NCBI GenBank assembly: GCA_020845495.1
Contig: JADLFM010000166.1
Coordinates: 248,001-312,000 of the forward strand
DNA: 64,000 bases
Direction of reading: 5' to 3'
Origin: Chloroflexota bacterium
GTDB lineage: Bacteria > Chloroflexota > UBA6077 > JACCZL01
Shown: positions 9,390 through 18,717 of the stretch, piece by piece
Layout of the letters: each line of letters begins with the position of its first letter
Position numbering within the stretch: the stretch's first letter is position 1
Position numbers and translations under genes: made by a program
Notes under the pieces: generated by a model
The model's database searches: none
Told to the model about the DNA's origin: nothing
Seen by the model: only the letters and a program-made list of their open reading frames with translations

Positions 9390-10070
9390 CTACCGTAGAG
9401 GCGAGTGGGGGGTGTGGCTGTTCTCCGGGGCCGGCGGGAGCGGGGGCGCCGGCGCTGGAAAGGGCGGCAAGTCGTCGAGGGAGCTGAGTCCGAGATGCTC
9501 CAGAAAGGCGAGCGTGGTCCCGAACAAGACGGGCCGGCCCAGCGCGTCCTTGCGCCCCACCTCAGCGACGAGACCTCGCTGGATAAGCGTGCTGAGGGCT
9601 CGGTCTCCGTTCACACCGCGAATCGCCTCGACCTCGGCGCGGGTGACCGGCTGACGGTACGCGATCACCGCCAGCACTTCCAGCGCGGCTCGCGACAGGC
9701 GCGCCCGATCGTCCAGGCCGCGTAGCCGCCGCACGTAGGGTGCGGAGGCCGGAGCCGTCGCCAGTTGCAGCCGGTCGCCGTCGCGCTGAACCATGAGGCC
9801 AGGCGGCGGCTCGGCCAGCAGGTGAGCGACCGTCTGCTCGACCACGCTGAGGCGGGCGCTCAGGATACGGGCAAGGTCGGCGACGGCAAGCGGCTCGTCG
9901 GCAGCAAAGAGCAGGGCCACCACATGCGGCGCGAGGGTTTCGCGCGTGCTCGGCATCAAGGCGCCGTCCACCGGGGCCTCGGCGGGGCGGGGCGCGGACG
10001 GCGCCTCTGGCTCAACCCTCTCGGAAGCCTCGTTCAGGACGCTCCTGGTCGCTGGACCGGGATCGCTCAC
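9390..10070 (-). CDS. scpB: Segregation and condensation protein B
   Basis: Accessory subunit of the SMC-ScpAB condensin complex. The 226 residues contain two winged-helix domains (about 45-195), with the family block L-S-R-A-A-L-E-V-L-A-V-I-A-Y-R-Q-P and R-G-V-N-G-D-R-A-L-S-T-L. The N-terminal ~40 residues and the Pro-rich last ~30 look disordered. The start overlaps the stop of the YfhO-type gene by 4 nt. scpA is not in the window, which is unusual since scpA usually precedes scpB. Confidence 0.92.
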   Translation of the reverse strand: MSDPGPATRSVLNEASERVEPEAPSAPRPAEAPVDGALMPSTRETLAPHVVALLFAADEPLAVADLARILSARLSVVEQTVAHLLAEPPPGLMVQRDGDRLQLATAPASAPYVRRLRGLDDRARLSRAALEVLAVIAYRQPVTRAEVEAIRGVNGDRALSTLIQRGLVAEVGRKDALGRPVLFGTTLAFLEHLGLSSLDDLPPFPAPAPPLPPAPENSHTPHSPLR

Positions 10071-12928
10071 GATTCGGCCGCCAGGTGTCGCCGGCGTCGC
10101 CAGACCGGATATCCAGCCAGGGCCGCGCCGCTTCCGATGAGCGCGAGCGCCGAGATAGCGGCGCCAAACCAGACTGCCCGTGGCTGGTACCGAAACTCGA
10201 CGACGTGCTCGCCCGCGTCGAGCAGGACCGCTCGGAACATCAGATTTGCCCGCTCGATGGGCACATCCTGGCCATCGACGGCCGCCTGCCAGCCCGGGTA
10301 CCAGGAATCGGAAAGCACGAGGTAGCTGGGGCGGTCCACGGTGGCGCGCACGCGGACGTGCTCTGGCTCGTCCACCTCGAACTCGACAGCCGTGGCCACC
10401 GGGGAGGTTGTCGATGCCGCGCTGCCGAGCGTACGGCCGGTGTCACTCGGGGCCAGCACAACCTCACGGCGTGGATCGAACGAGGGGTCGGCCAGCCGGC
10501 GGGCGGTGGCATCGTCGTCGAGGATGGTCGAAGCCTCGACCAGGTAGGCTCGCGACAATGCGTCGGTGCGGTCATACACCTTGACGTCGAAGAACTCCTG
10601 ACGGTCGATCCGACTGTTCAGCGTCAGCGAGAAAGCGGCCTGCCTGACGTCGTCGATCAAGTTGAGGGAACGCACGGTCAGCGTCAGGTCCGAACTGGTG
10701 TTGACGACTGCCAGCGTCTTGACCGGTTGGCGGCTGAATCCGACGACGGCCAGCCAGTCCGACAGGCTGTCTGGGCCACTCGTGGTCCATGGCTCGATGC
10801 GCTCTAGGCCACCCAATCCGCCCGTCTGGGCGGTTGCAGCGGCCGTCTCAGCGCCATCGCGAAGCGGAGCGGTGGCCGAGGCGCCGGTGTCGGCCCGTAG
10901 CTCCACCCGCCCGACTTCCTGCCCCGGTCGGGCGGTCCCCGTGTACGAGGTGATCAGCCCCAGGCGGGTGAACTCTCCGAGCGGCAAGCTCTGAAGCTCC
11001 AGCCGCTGGCCGGGGCGGAGGGTGACGGAGATGGCCCGGTCGTAGTAGATCGCGCCATCCGTGACGTCCTTGGCCCGGCTCGCCAGGATGTCGCGAACTG
11101 CCATCAGGTCGAGCCAGCGGGTCTCCGGCAGCCAGTCCAGCCGGCTGGCCAGCACGCCATCCGGGCGGGCGCGGTCTGCACCGAGCATCGCTTGACTGAA
11201 GCGGACGAACGTCCCGAGCGGTAGGACGCCGCCGTCGTAGCCATCGGCTGAGGCGAGGCGGTGGACGCTCGACACGTTCGGGATCAGCGTCTCGTTCCAT
11301 TTCACCGTGACCAGCAGGTTCTGAAGGGCCAGCGCGGAGAGCCCGCTGAATCGCTCGCGATACTCCTGGGTCTCCTTCACGATGTACTCGGGCGTCGCGA
11401 TGCTGAGCATCCGGAAGCGGCTGTCGCCACCGAGGCGCTGTTGGAGCGGGCCCGAGCTTTCGCGCGGCTGGCCGTAGGCGATGTTGGGGACTGGCTGACG
11501 ATACTCGAGGGCGCGGCCCGCGAACCAGAGGTCGACGAGGAGTGCGCCGGCGAGTAGCCCGAGCGCAGCCGGCCGAAGGCGCGGCGTCATCAGGGCCGCC
11601 AGGGCGAGCAGGTCGGTCAGGATGCCGACGCCGCCCCAGACGAGCAGCAGCCACTTCGATTGCGGCTGTCCCACCACGAGGAGCAGCAGCAACGCGAGCG
11701 GCACTCCCCCGCCCGCCAGTCCAACCCGCCACCAGCCGACGCCGCGAGCGACGCTCAGTAGACCTCGCAGGTCAGACACCGAGATGCGAAGCAGCCAGTC
11801 CATCCCGACCGCTGTCAGAATTGCCAGTCCGGTGGTGGACACGAGGAGCCAGCGCGCGGGCACTCGGAACGACGAGAAACCCGGCGCCCAGTCGAAGAGC
11901 CAGTGGTAGAGCGGCGTCGCATCGCCGACCGCCAGCAGCAGACCGAGCGCGACCAGCATTGCCCCGAGTGCGGCCGGCCGGCCAGCCCCTGCCAGCAATC
12001 CAAGCCAGGCGACGACGAACGCGACCGTGCCCAGGTGGCCAAAGAACTCGGTCGTCGGGAGGTGCGCCCAGTAGCCGGGGAAGAGGGCTGGGATGAGGAG
12101 CGGCCAGGGCAACGCTTCGAAGGCCGCGCTCCGAAAGTCGAGGCCGCCGCCGCGTGTCCCCAGACCCGCAAGCTCGGCAGTCGGCAGGAGTTGAATGGCT
12201 GAGATTGCCAGGGCCAGAAGTGTCGCGCCGCCAAGCAGAGCGAGGCTCCGTCCGAGCCGTCTGGGCACGCCACGGAGCGGGCCGGGCAGGCTGCGCCAGA
12301 GGACGATCAGACCGAGCATAACCAGGGTCATATAGACCTCCTGGGGGTGCCCGGCCAGGATCTGGAGGACGAGTGTCGCGGTCAGCCCCGCAAACGGCAG
12401 GCTGCGCCGAGTCCGCAGTCCGAGATCGAGGAGCAGAGCGGCCAGCGGCACCAGCGCGGCGACGCTCACTTGATTGATGTGCCCGGCCTGGCCGTTCAGG
12501 AAACCGCTGAACGCAAACGCCGCCCCGCCGACGAGCGCCGCGATCCGTCCGAGCCCCAGGGACACTCGCGCGAAGGCGTAGACCCCGACGGCGGCGACAA
12601 AAACGTGCAGCAGGAAGTTCAGTGCGTACGCGTGTGGCACGTCCAGCAGCGCGAAGAGCCAGGTTCCGGGGTAGAAGATGGCCGTCTGGGGATTGGCAAG
12701 GAACGGACTGCCCATGAACAGGCGGGGGTTCCAGAGCGGCAGCCTGCCATCGGAGATCGCTTCCGCGAAGTAGGCCCGCAGCGGGTAGAAGTAGACGAAG
12801 GTGTCGTAACCGCCCAGCACCCGCCCTTCGAGCGCGAGACCAGGATTGAAGACGACGACCAGCACGCCGAGCGCGAGGACCGCGACGCCGTCCAGGTGCC
12901 AGCCGCGCAGCGCGAGCTTTCGCCTCAC
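10067..12928 (-). CDS. YfhO-family polytopic membrane protein (GT-C fold)
   Basis: 953 residues: about a dozen hydrophobic helices in the first ~480, a large extracytoplasmic region (about 480-915), and a last helix near 925-945. The N-terminal G-G-Y-D-T-F-V-Y-F-Y-P loop followed by W-N-P and the C-terminal Y-P-G-W-Q-A-x-V-D-G motif are YfhO features. Members include enzymes thought to glycosylate teichoic acids or other envelope polymers; the donor is probably a lipid-linked sugar. Context with GT-C and GT2 genes just upstream supports envelope glycan work. Substrate unknown. Confidence 0.82.
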   Translation of the reverse strand: MRRKLALRGWHLDGVAVLALGVLVVVFNPGLALEGRVLGGYDTFVYFYPLRAYFAEAISDGRLPLWNPRLFMGSPFLANPQTAIFYPGTWLFALLDVPHAYALNFLLHVFVAAVGVYAFARVSLGLGRIAALVGGAAFAFSGFLNGQAGHINQVSVAALVPLAALLLDLGLRTRRSLPFAGLTATLVLQILAGHPQEVYMTLVMLGLIVLWRSLPGPLRGVPRRLGRSLALLGGATLLALAISAIQLLPTAELAGLGTRGGGLDFRSAAFEALPWPLLIPALFPGYWAHLPTTEFFGHLGTVAFVVAWLGLLAGAGRPAALGAMLVALGLLLAVGDATPLYHWLFDWAPGFSSFRVPARWLLVSTTGLAILTAVGMDWLLRISVSDLRGLLSVARGVGWWRVGLAGGGVPLALLLLLVVGQPQSKWLLLVWGGVGILTDLLALAALMTPRLRPAALGLLAGALLVDLWFAGRALEYRQPVPNIAYGQPRESSGPLQQRLGGDSRFRMLSIATPEYIVKETQEYRERFSGLSALALQNLLVTVKWNETLIPNVSSVHRLASADGYDGGVLPLGTFVRFSQAMLGADRARPDGVLASRLDWLPETRWLDLMAVRDILASRAKDVTDGAIYYDRAISVTLRPGQRLELQSLPLGEFTRLGLITSYTGTARPGQEVGRVELRADTGASATAPLRDGAETAAATAQTGGLGGLERIEPWTTSGPDSLSDWLAVVGFSRQPVKTLAVVNTSSDLTLTVRSLNLIDDVRQAAFSLTLNSRIDRQEFFDVKVYDRTDALSRAYLVEASTILDDDATARRLADPSFDPRREVVLAPSDTGRTLGSAASTTSPVATAVEFEVDEPEHVRVRATVDRPSYLVLSDSWYPGWQAAVDGQDVPIERANLMFRAVLLDAGEHVVEFRYQPRAVWFGAAISALALIGSGAALAGYPVWRRRRHLAAES

Positions 12929-12956
12929 TGATCTGTCGACCGGGAGTCAGCCTGTC

Positions 12957-13028
12957 CTGGCCGACGCGCGTTCGCCGGATCTGGCCGACGCGCATTCGCC
13001 GGATCTGGCCGACGCGCGTCAGCCGAGC
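12957..13028. repeat. Three tandem 24-bp repeats in a spacer
   Basis: Units at 12957-12980, 12981-13004 and 13005-13028 share the core CTGGCCGACGCGCRT. The first two differ by one base, the third diverges in its last third. They lie in the 268-nt spacer between the GT2 gene and the YfhO-type gene. The rest of that spacer shows no gene I can support. Confidence 0.75.
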
Positions 13029-13196
13029 CTGGCCGGGGTGCGCCTGCCCATCGTGCCGGATGGCTGCCTGTCGACGTGATGTGACAGGCGCTGGCAGAGA
13101 CCAGCCACCGGGCGCCGGCCTGCCGCGCCGCATGGGCCGTCACACACCCTGCCCACTGACTGGCGGCGCGCAACGCGGAACGTGCGTCCGCGCGCC

Positions 13197-13889
13197 TCAC
13201 CCGAAGAAGCGGTACCGGAGCAGCGTAAGCAGGACACGTGGACCGTCGCGCCACGCCTGGATCTTCTTGCCTTCCCAATGCTCGCGGCCCGCGTATGACA
13301 CCGGTACCTCGTAGATGCGGTGCCCCATCTTCAAAATCCGCGCGGTGATCTCGGGATCGAAGCCCCAGCGTTCCGAGTTCAGCTTCAGCCGGTGTCCGAT
13401 GTCGCTCGTGAAGACCTGGTAGCAGGTCTCCATGTCGGTCAGCGTCGTATCGAACAGGACGTTCGTCAGAAGCGTGAGCATCTGATTGCCCACGGCGTGC
13501 CAGAAGTACATCGCCTTGTGCTCGCCGAGGAAGCGCGAGCCGTACACTACCTTCGACTTGCCGGTGAGGATCGGGCGGAGCAGGACCGGGTAGTCGGCCG
13601 GGTCGTACTCCAGATCGGCGTCCTGCACGAGCATGATGTCGCCGGTCGCGTGGCGAATCCCCTCACGCACGGCTGCGCCCTTGCCCTTGTTCCGCTTCAG
13701 CAGGAAAACTTTGACATCACCGCGCCTCCCCTGCTCGGCCAGGACATCGAGTGTCCCATCCGTCGAGCAGTCGTCGACGACGATGATCTCCTTCTCCATA
13801 CCGTCGAGCTCGACGGTGCGGACCCGGTCGAGCAGGGTCGCGACCGTCGACCGCTCGTTGTAGCAGGGAATGATGACGGACAGCTTCAG
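13197..13889 (-). CDS. GT2 glycosyltransferase (dolichol-phosphate-mannose synthase-like), CTG start
   Basis: Cytoplasmic GT-A enzyme, 230 residues, probably moving a sugar from a nucleotide donor to polyprenyl phosphate. The N-terminal strand L-S-V-I-I-P-C-Y-N-E is followed by the V-V-D-D-x-S-x-D-G-T donor site, then Q-D-A-D-L-E-Y for the metal. There is no ATG, GTG or TTG between the upstream in-frame stop and this essential strand. CTG at 13889 has GGAG 7 nt upstream and is my chosen start; ATG at 13799 would delete strand 1. No C-terminal membrane helix. It follows the GT-C gene by 54 nt and could supply that enzyme's lipid-linked sugar. Confidence 0.85.
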   Translation of the reverse strand: MKLSVIIPCYNERSTVATLLDRVRTVELDGMEKEIIVVDDCSTDGTLDVLAEQGRRGDVKVFLLKRNKGKGAAVREGIRHATGDIMLVQDADLEYDPADYPVLLRPILTGKSKVVYGSRFLGEHKAMYFWHAVGNQMLTLLTNVLFDTTLTDMETCYQVFTSDIGHRLKLNSERWGFDPEITARILKMGHRIYEVPVSYAGREHWEGKKIQAWRDGPRVLLTLLRYRFFG

Positions 13890-13943
13890 CGTTCTGCTCC
13901 AGGTACGAACGTGCCCGGGGACCGGGCCGTCGAATGGTACACG

Positions 13944-15473
13944 CTACTCCGCACCAGGGGCGAAGAGGAGTTGACGGGTACCGTTGACCTCGTACTCCTC
14001 GTACAGGTAGTACGAGCGTCCAATCGCCTGGAGCACCGGCTCGGGGTATAGCTCGGCGTGAAGTAGCACCCAGTCGAACCGCCGCGCCCGGATGTCCTCG
14101 ACAAGGCCGTCCGGCGACCAGACGCCGGCCTGATACAGGTTCCGCAGATGGGTTGCGTTGCCGACGACCTCCCGTCCAACGTACAGCCCGTACGATGGAT
14201 CTTCGAGCAACAGCGGCCCGTCGCCCTTCTGGAGCGCGTCGAGTAGTTCGCTCGCGGCAGCGACCGCGGCCACGTCCGGCGCACGGCCGAGCACCGACGC
14301 CTGCGCGCCGTGGTCGGCCAGAAACGGCGCGAGCCGGTAGAGGGGACCGTGAGCGTACAGCACGCTCTGGAGCAGTACCAGCGGCCCCACGATAGCCAGC
14401 AGGTAGGCCCGACCATCAGGAGCCGCGGCTATCCGGTGCAGGCCCAGCCCGGCCAGCAGGGCCGAGGCGACGATCGGCCCCAGAAAGTAGGATTCGCCGG
14501 CGCCCCACTTCCCCACGCTCACCGCCAGTATCAGCGAGAACAGCCAGTACAGTTCGAACGCACCGAGCGAGCGCGCCTTCATCGACTGCCAGACCTGCCA
14601 GCCGGCGAGACCGACCATGATGCCGTGAATCTGGAGGAAGTTGGCGTAGTAGTCGACCGCCTGCCCGAGCCGGAACGGGTTGACGTTGCCGACGACCACG
14701 TTCTCGTAGAAGGCGCCACCGGTCGTCCGGTCGATGGCAAGGAAGAGCGCACCGCCAATGGCAGCCACTGCTGCCCCGACGACCACGCCGAGACGGAGGT
14801 TTCGGAGCGCAAGCGCCAGCAGCCCCGCCGCGACAGCATCTACGGTGGTCTGCTTGGTATAGAGGGCGAGCAGGCAGGCTGCCACGGCAGCGGCTGCCCA
14901 CATGCGGCCGCGCTCGGCGCAGCAGGCTAGCGCGGCGAGCGCGAATAAGACCGCCAGGGCGTTCACCCGGGCCAGTGGCGTCGTGTGAAATACGTAGCTC
15001 GACCCGATGTAGAGGAGGGCGGCGGTCGCCGCGGCGGCCGCGTTGCCGGTCCAGCGGTACGCCACGCTACCGAGCAGGACCGTCGTCAGGAGGGCCGCAC
15101 CGGCCGAGAGCAGCCGCCCGGCCAGCAGACTTGGGCCGGTCTCGGCGACGATCGGAGCCAGCAGGAGCGAGTAAACCGGCGGGTAGTTCGAGGAGTAGTA
15201 GGGGAACTGCTCGTTATCGGTGTAGATCGGACGGCCCTGAGCGAGCAGCCAGCCGCTGTTGACGTCGTACCCCTCACCCTGATCCACGTCGAGCGGGTAG
15301 AGCGCCAGATCGTAGGTGTGGACCAGGTAGACCAACAGGTAGAAGAACAGCAGGCCAACGCCGAGCGCCCAGGTGAGGGCACCTGCGTATACCGATAGCG
15401 AAACGACCGCCGAGGCCGGCCCAGGCGTTGCGGGCTCGCCCGAGCGTGTGTGAACGCGCGGCGAGGCGATCAC
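13944..15473 (-). CDS. GT-C-type integral membrane glycosyltransferase
   Basis: 509 residues with about 11 hydrophobic helices. The first periplasmic loop carries acidic residues in L-D-V-D-Q-G-E-G-Y-D and an N-Y-P-P-V-Y motif, as in GT39/GT83-like enzymes that use polyprenyl-phosphate sugars. A C-terminal soluble domain (about 380-509) follows. The start overlaps the ftsK stop by 4 nt. Acceptor unknown; an envelope polymer is likely. Confidence 0.75.
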   Translation of the reverse strand: MIASPRVHTRSGEPATPGPASAVVSLSVYAGALTWALGVGLLFFYLLVYLVHTYDLALYPLDVDQGEGYDVNSGWLLAQGRPIYTDNEQFPYYSSNYPPVYSLLLAPIVAETGPSLLAGRLLSAGAALLTTVLLGSVAYRWTGNAAAAATAALLYIGSSYVFHTTPLARVNALAVLFALAALACCAERGRMWAAAAVAACLLALYTKQTTVDAVAAGLLALALRNLRLGVVVGAAVAAIGGALFLAIDRTTGGAFYENVVVGNVNPFRLGQAVDYYANFLQIHGIMVGLAGWQVWQSMKARSLGAFELYWLFSLILAVSVGKWGAGESYFLGPIVASALLAGLGLHRIAAAPDGRAYLLAIVGPLVLLQSVLYAHGPLYRLAPFLADHGAQASVLGRAPDVAAVAAASELLDALQKGDGPLLLEDPSYGLYVGREVVGNATHLRNLYQAGVWSPDGLVEDIRARRFDWVLLHAELYPEPVLQAIGRSYYLYEEYEVNGTRQLLFAPGAE

Positions 15474-17719
15474 TCGACCGGCATCGGCTCGCGGTCGATG
15501 ATCTCGCGCGACTTGCCGTCCTCGGACGGGCCGACGACGCCGTGTTCTTCGAGCAAGTCGACGAGCCGGGCGGCACGCGGGTAGCCGATCCCGAGGCGGC
15601 GCTGGAGCAGCGAGGCGGAAACCTTCCGGTATTGCTGCGCCACCGCGACCGCCTTGTCGTACATCTCGTCCCCGTCATCATCGACCTTCTGGCCGAGCGC
15701 CTCGATCTCCCGGACGTCGGCGTCGGTGAAGCGCGGCGCGCCGAGCCGCTTCCAGAACTCCACCAGCCCCTGCATCTCGTCGTCCGAGACGAACGCGCCT
15801 TGCAGGCGGACTGGCTTGCTCGAGTCCTGGGGAAGGTACAGCATGTCGCCTCGTCCGAGCAGCTTTTCGGCCCCGGCCAGGTCGAGAATCGTCCGCGAGT
15901 CGATCTGTGAGCTGACCGCGAACGAGATGCGGGTCGGAATGTTGGCCTTGATCAGCCCGGTGATGACGTCGACCGAGGGCCGCTGCGTCGCCACCACGAG
16001 GTGGATGCCGGCGGCGCGCGCCAATTGGGCCATTCGGCAGATCAGCGGCTCGACCTCGTCGCCGGCCACCATCATCATGTCGGCGAGCTCGTCCACCACG
16101 ACGACGAGGTACGGCAGCTTCTTCTGGCTCGGGTCGCTCTCGACGCCCCGATTGTAGGCGTCGATGTTACGAGCCGCCCGCGCCGCCAGCAGGTTGTAGC
16201 GGCGCTCCATCTCCTTGACCACCCAGCGCAGCGCCCCAACCACCTTCTCCATGTCGGTCACCACCGGCATGCGAAGGTGGGGGATGCCGTTGAACCCGAC
16301 CAGTTCGACCATCTTCGGGTCGATCATCACGAATTGAAGCTCGTCCGGGCTCGACTGGTAGATCAGTGAGGCGATGATGGTATTGATGCATACCGATTTG
16401 CCGCTGCCGGTCGCGCCGGCGATCAGGACGTGTGGCATCCTGGCAAGGTCGCTGACGACCACGTTGCCGTAGACGTCGCGCCCAAGCGCGAGGCGAAGCT
16501 TCGAGCGTACCGCCTTCTCCCAAACCTCCGATTCGAGCAACTCGCGCAGGCTTACCATCGCACCGCTGCGGTTCGGCACCTCGATCCCGACGACCCGCCG
16601 GCCCGGCACCGGCGCCTCCATCCGCAATGCCGTCGCGCCGAGGCGCAGCGCAAGGTCGTTCGAGCGGGCCATAATCCGATTCACGGCGACGCCCGGTCCC
16701 GGCTCGACGCCGAACTGGGTGACGGTCGGCCCGGCGCTGACCTCGGTCACGCGGGCGGCGATGTTGAAGCTCTGAAGCGTCTCCTCGATAGTCCGGGCCT
16801 GCGCCTTGACGTCCGACTGGCTGGCAACGACCGGCGGCGCCGCCTTGAACAGATTGACCGGCGGGAGCCGCCACGCGATCGTGCCATCCGGCGCTGGCAG
16901 TGGCACCGGCTCGGCGGAGGTGGACGTCGCACGTGGCGTCGCAGCGCGGGCCGCCTCGCTCGGCTCGTCGCCGTTGGGAGGGGTAACCCTGGGGCGCACC
17001 TTCTTCACGGCCTTGACGAGCGTCGTGGCGAGCGGCTTCGGGTCAGGAGCCGCCCCTCGGATCTGGAGCTTTGGCGCGCGAACATGCGCTCGCGCCGCTA
17101 CCGCGCCACGCCAGCCAAGCTTCGCCGCGAGGATCGCGACGATCCCGATAGCGGTAGCCGACTGGGTCAACGTCAGATCGAACAACAGCAGCGCGCCGAG
17201 CGCCAGCGACCCCAGTAGCACGACCACCGTGGCCGCGCCGCCAAGTGCATCCGCCAGCCCGTCCGACAGGTACAACCCGAAGGCGCCGCCGCCGGCGTGC
17301 TCCTCGAAGACCCGGCGCACCGGGTCCGGGTCGCCAAACGGTAGCAGGTGGACCAGGGCCGGCAGCGCCAGCGTCGCCAGCAGCGCACCGATCAGGCGTG
17401 CCGCCGGCAGCCCTGCTTCGGCACGCAGCCCGACCATCAGTCGCACGAAGCCCAATCCAACCAGCCAGAGCGGCACGAGGAACGCGGTCCAGCCGAGCAG
17501 TACGGTCATCGCCCGCTGAAGCGGCCCGTTCGCCCAGCCGTCCGGGAAGAGCAAGGCCAGGCTACAGATCAAGCCGGCGACGATCGACAGCAGCGCGGCG
17601 ACGTCGGCAAGCAGCCGGCGGTGGGCCCGAACGAACGCGATCGAGCGTGTGGCGAGGCTCGGCCCAGCAGGCGCGCGTGGGACGGGTCGCTTCGGCGCAG
17701 CCTTCTTGCGTGTCGGCAT
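15470..17719 (-). CDS. ftsK: DNA translocase FtsK/SpoIIIE
   Basis: 749 residues. Four hydrophobic helices (about 35-200) anchor it at the division site, a variable Pro/Ala linker runs to ~290, and the motor domain follows with Walker A G-A-T-G-S-G-K-S-V and Walker B V-V-V-V-D-E-L-A-D. The C-terminal gamma winged helix (about 680-740), which reads polar DNA motifs, is present. It pumps chromosome termini through the septum. Sits 3 nt after the uracil-DNA glycosylase gene. Confidence 0.96.
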   Translation of the reverse strand: MPTRKKAAPKRPVPRAPAGPSLATRSIAFVRAHRRLLADVAALLSIVAGLICSLALLFPDGWANGPLQRAMTVLLGWTAFLVPLWLVGLGFVRLMVGLRAEAGLPAARLIGALLATLALPALVHLLPFGDPDPVRRVFEEHAGGGAFGLYLSDGLADALGGAATVVVLLGSLALGALLLFDLTLTQSATAIGIVAILAAKLGWRGAVAARAHVRAPKLQIRGAAPDPKPLATTLVKAVKKVRPRVTPPNGDEPSEAARAATPRATSTSAEPVPLPAPDGTIAWRLPPVNLFKAAPPVVASQSDVKAQARTIEETLQSFNIAARVTEVSAGPTVTQFGVEPGPGVAVNRIMARSNDLALRLGATALRMEAPVPGRRVVGIEVPNRSGAMVSLRELLESEVWEKAVRSKLRLALGRDVYGNVVVSDLARMPHVLIAGATGSGKSVCINTIIASLIYQSSPDELQFVMIDPKMVELVGFNGIPHLRMPVVTDMEKVVGALRWVVKEMERRYNLLAARAARNIDAYNRGVESDPSQKKLPYLVVVVDELADMMMVAGDEVEPLICRMAQLARAAGIHLVVATQRPSVDVITGLIKANIPTRISFAVSSQIDSRTILDLAGAEKLLGRGDMLYLPQDSSKPVRLQGAFVSDDEMQGLVEFWKRLGAPRFTDADVREIEALGQKVDDDGDEMYDKAVAVAQQYRKVSASLLQRRLGIGYPRAARLVDLLEEHGVVGPSEDGKSREIIDREPMPVE

Positions 17720-17722
17720 CAG

Positions 17723-18385
17723 CTAGAAGAGGGTCAACTGTTCGGGGTCGGAGCCGTCGTTGCCCTGGCCAGCCGGCGCGTCTGCCTGCCCCGAGTCGGT
17801 CCGGTCAGCGCGCCGCTTCGCAGCCCGCTCGCGGGCGAGCTCCAGCGCCTTCGGCAGTCCATCGAAGTCCTGCTCCAGCGCCTCCCGGAAGCGCGGCTGA
17901 TGGAGCGCCGCTGCCGGGTGAAAGCACGCGTAAGCCAGGATGTCGCGCCAGGGCCTGGCGGTTCCGTGGATCTGACTGATCTTCGCGGTCGGACCGAAGA
18001 ACGTCATCATCGAGTGACGGCCGAGCGTGACGACCAGGATCGGTTGGATCGCGGCGATCTGCCGTTCCAGGTAGTCGGAGCAGGCTTCCTTCTCGTCGGG
18101 AAGCGGGTCGCGGTTGCCAGGCGGGCGATGCTTCACGACGTTGGTGATGAACACCTCGTCGCGCGTCAGGCCGGCCCGTTCGAGCATCTCGGTCAGTAGC
18201 TTGCCGGCCGGGCCGACGAACGGCCGCCCCTGAACGTCTTCGTGGTAGCCTGGTCCCTCGCCGACGAACAGGATCTCGGCGTTCGGATTGCCCTCGCCGG
18301 GCACGCCGTTGCGGGCCCCCTCGTGGAGCCGGCACTTCGTGCAGGTGCGGACCTCCTGAGCGATCACCGCCAGTGCTTCCGACAC
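17723..18385 (-). CDS. Family 4 uracil-DNA glycosylase, one Fe-S cysteine replaced
   Basis: Excises uracil from DNA. The motif G-E-G-P-G-Y-H-E-D and the C-terminal C-F-H-P-A-A-A-L are those of family 4 (UDGa). Of the four cysteines that normally hold a 4Fe-4S cluster, C15, C18 and C102 are present, but the ligand in V-V-K-x-R-P-P-G-N-R-D-P is His86 instead of Cys. The C-terminal ~40 residues are polar and end in Q-L-T-L-F, resembling a beta-clamp-binding tail. GTG start; upstream DNA holds 17-bp tandem repeats. Confidence 0.9.
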   Translation of the reverse strand: MSEALAVIAQEVRTCTKCRLHEGARNGVPGEGNPNAEILFVGEGPGYHEDVQGRPFVGPAGKLLTEMLERAGLTRDEVFITNVVKHRPPGNRDPLPDEKEACSDYLERQIAAIQPILVVTLGRHSMMTFFGPTAKISQIHGTARPWRDILAYACFHPAAALHQPRFREALEQDFDGLPKALELARERAAKRRADRTDSGQADAPAGQGNDGSDPEQLTLF

Positions 18386-18416
18386 GCGCCCTCCCGGTTC
18401 CTGCTGTACACGCGGA

Positions 18417-18518
18417 TCCTACGTCCCGGCCCGTCCTACGTCCCCACACCCTCGACGTCCCGACACGCTCGACGTCCCCACACGCTCGACGTCCCGACAC
18501 GCTCGACGTCTCGGCCCG
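18417..18518. repeat. Six tandem 17-bp repeats
   Basis: Units begin at 18417, 18434, 18451, 18468, 18485 and 18502, with consensus CTCGACGTCCCGACACG; the first two read TCCTACGTCC at their start. They occupy the divergent spacer between the glycosylase and CoA-transferase genes. Remaining sequence (18519-18717) shows no further gene. Could bind a regulator or simply be unstable satellite DNA. Confidence 0.85.
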
Positions 18519-18717
18519 ACTACCGACCCTTGACGTGCCCTGGGGGGATGCTATCACCCGCCCGGGGTCTCGACAATTGACCGGCCCGTCACATCCGCGT
18601 ATCCTCTCGGGCACCGACAGCCCGAACGGGCGAGCCGCTGGACGGTCGCGCCGGAGCTACGGCTTCCCGTATTCGCCGGGTCACTATCCCGCACACTCTC
18701 TCCGATTGGAGCACTCG

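Noticed and set aside
11772..13133. 453-codon minus-strand frame overlapping the YfhO-type gene
   Set aside because: Out of frame with a good membrane protein; its repeat-like start just translates the 24-bp DNA repeats.
18417..18518. CRISPR array
   Set aside because: Unit is 17 bp with no spacers and no cas genes in the window.
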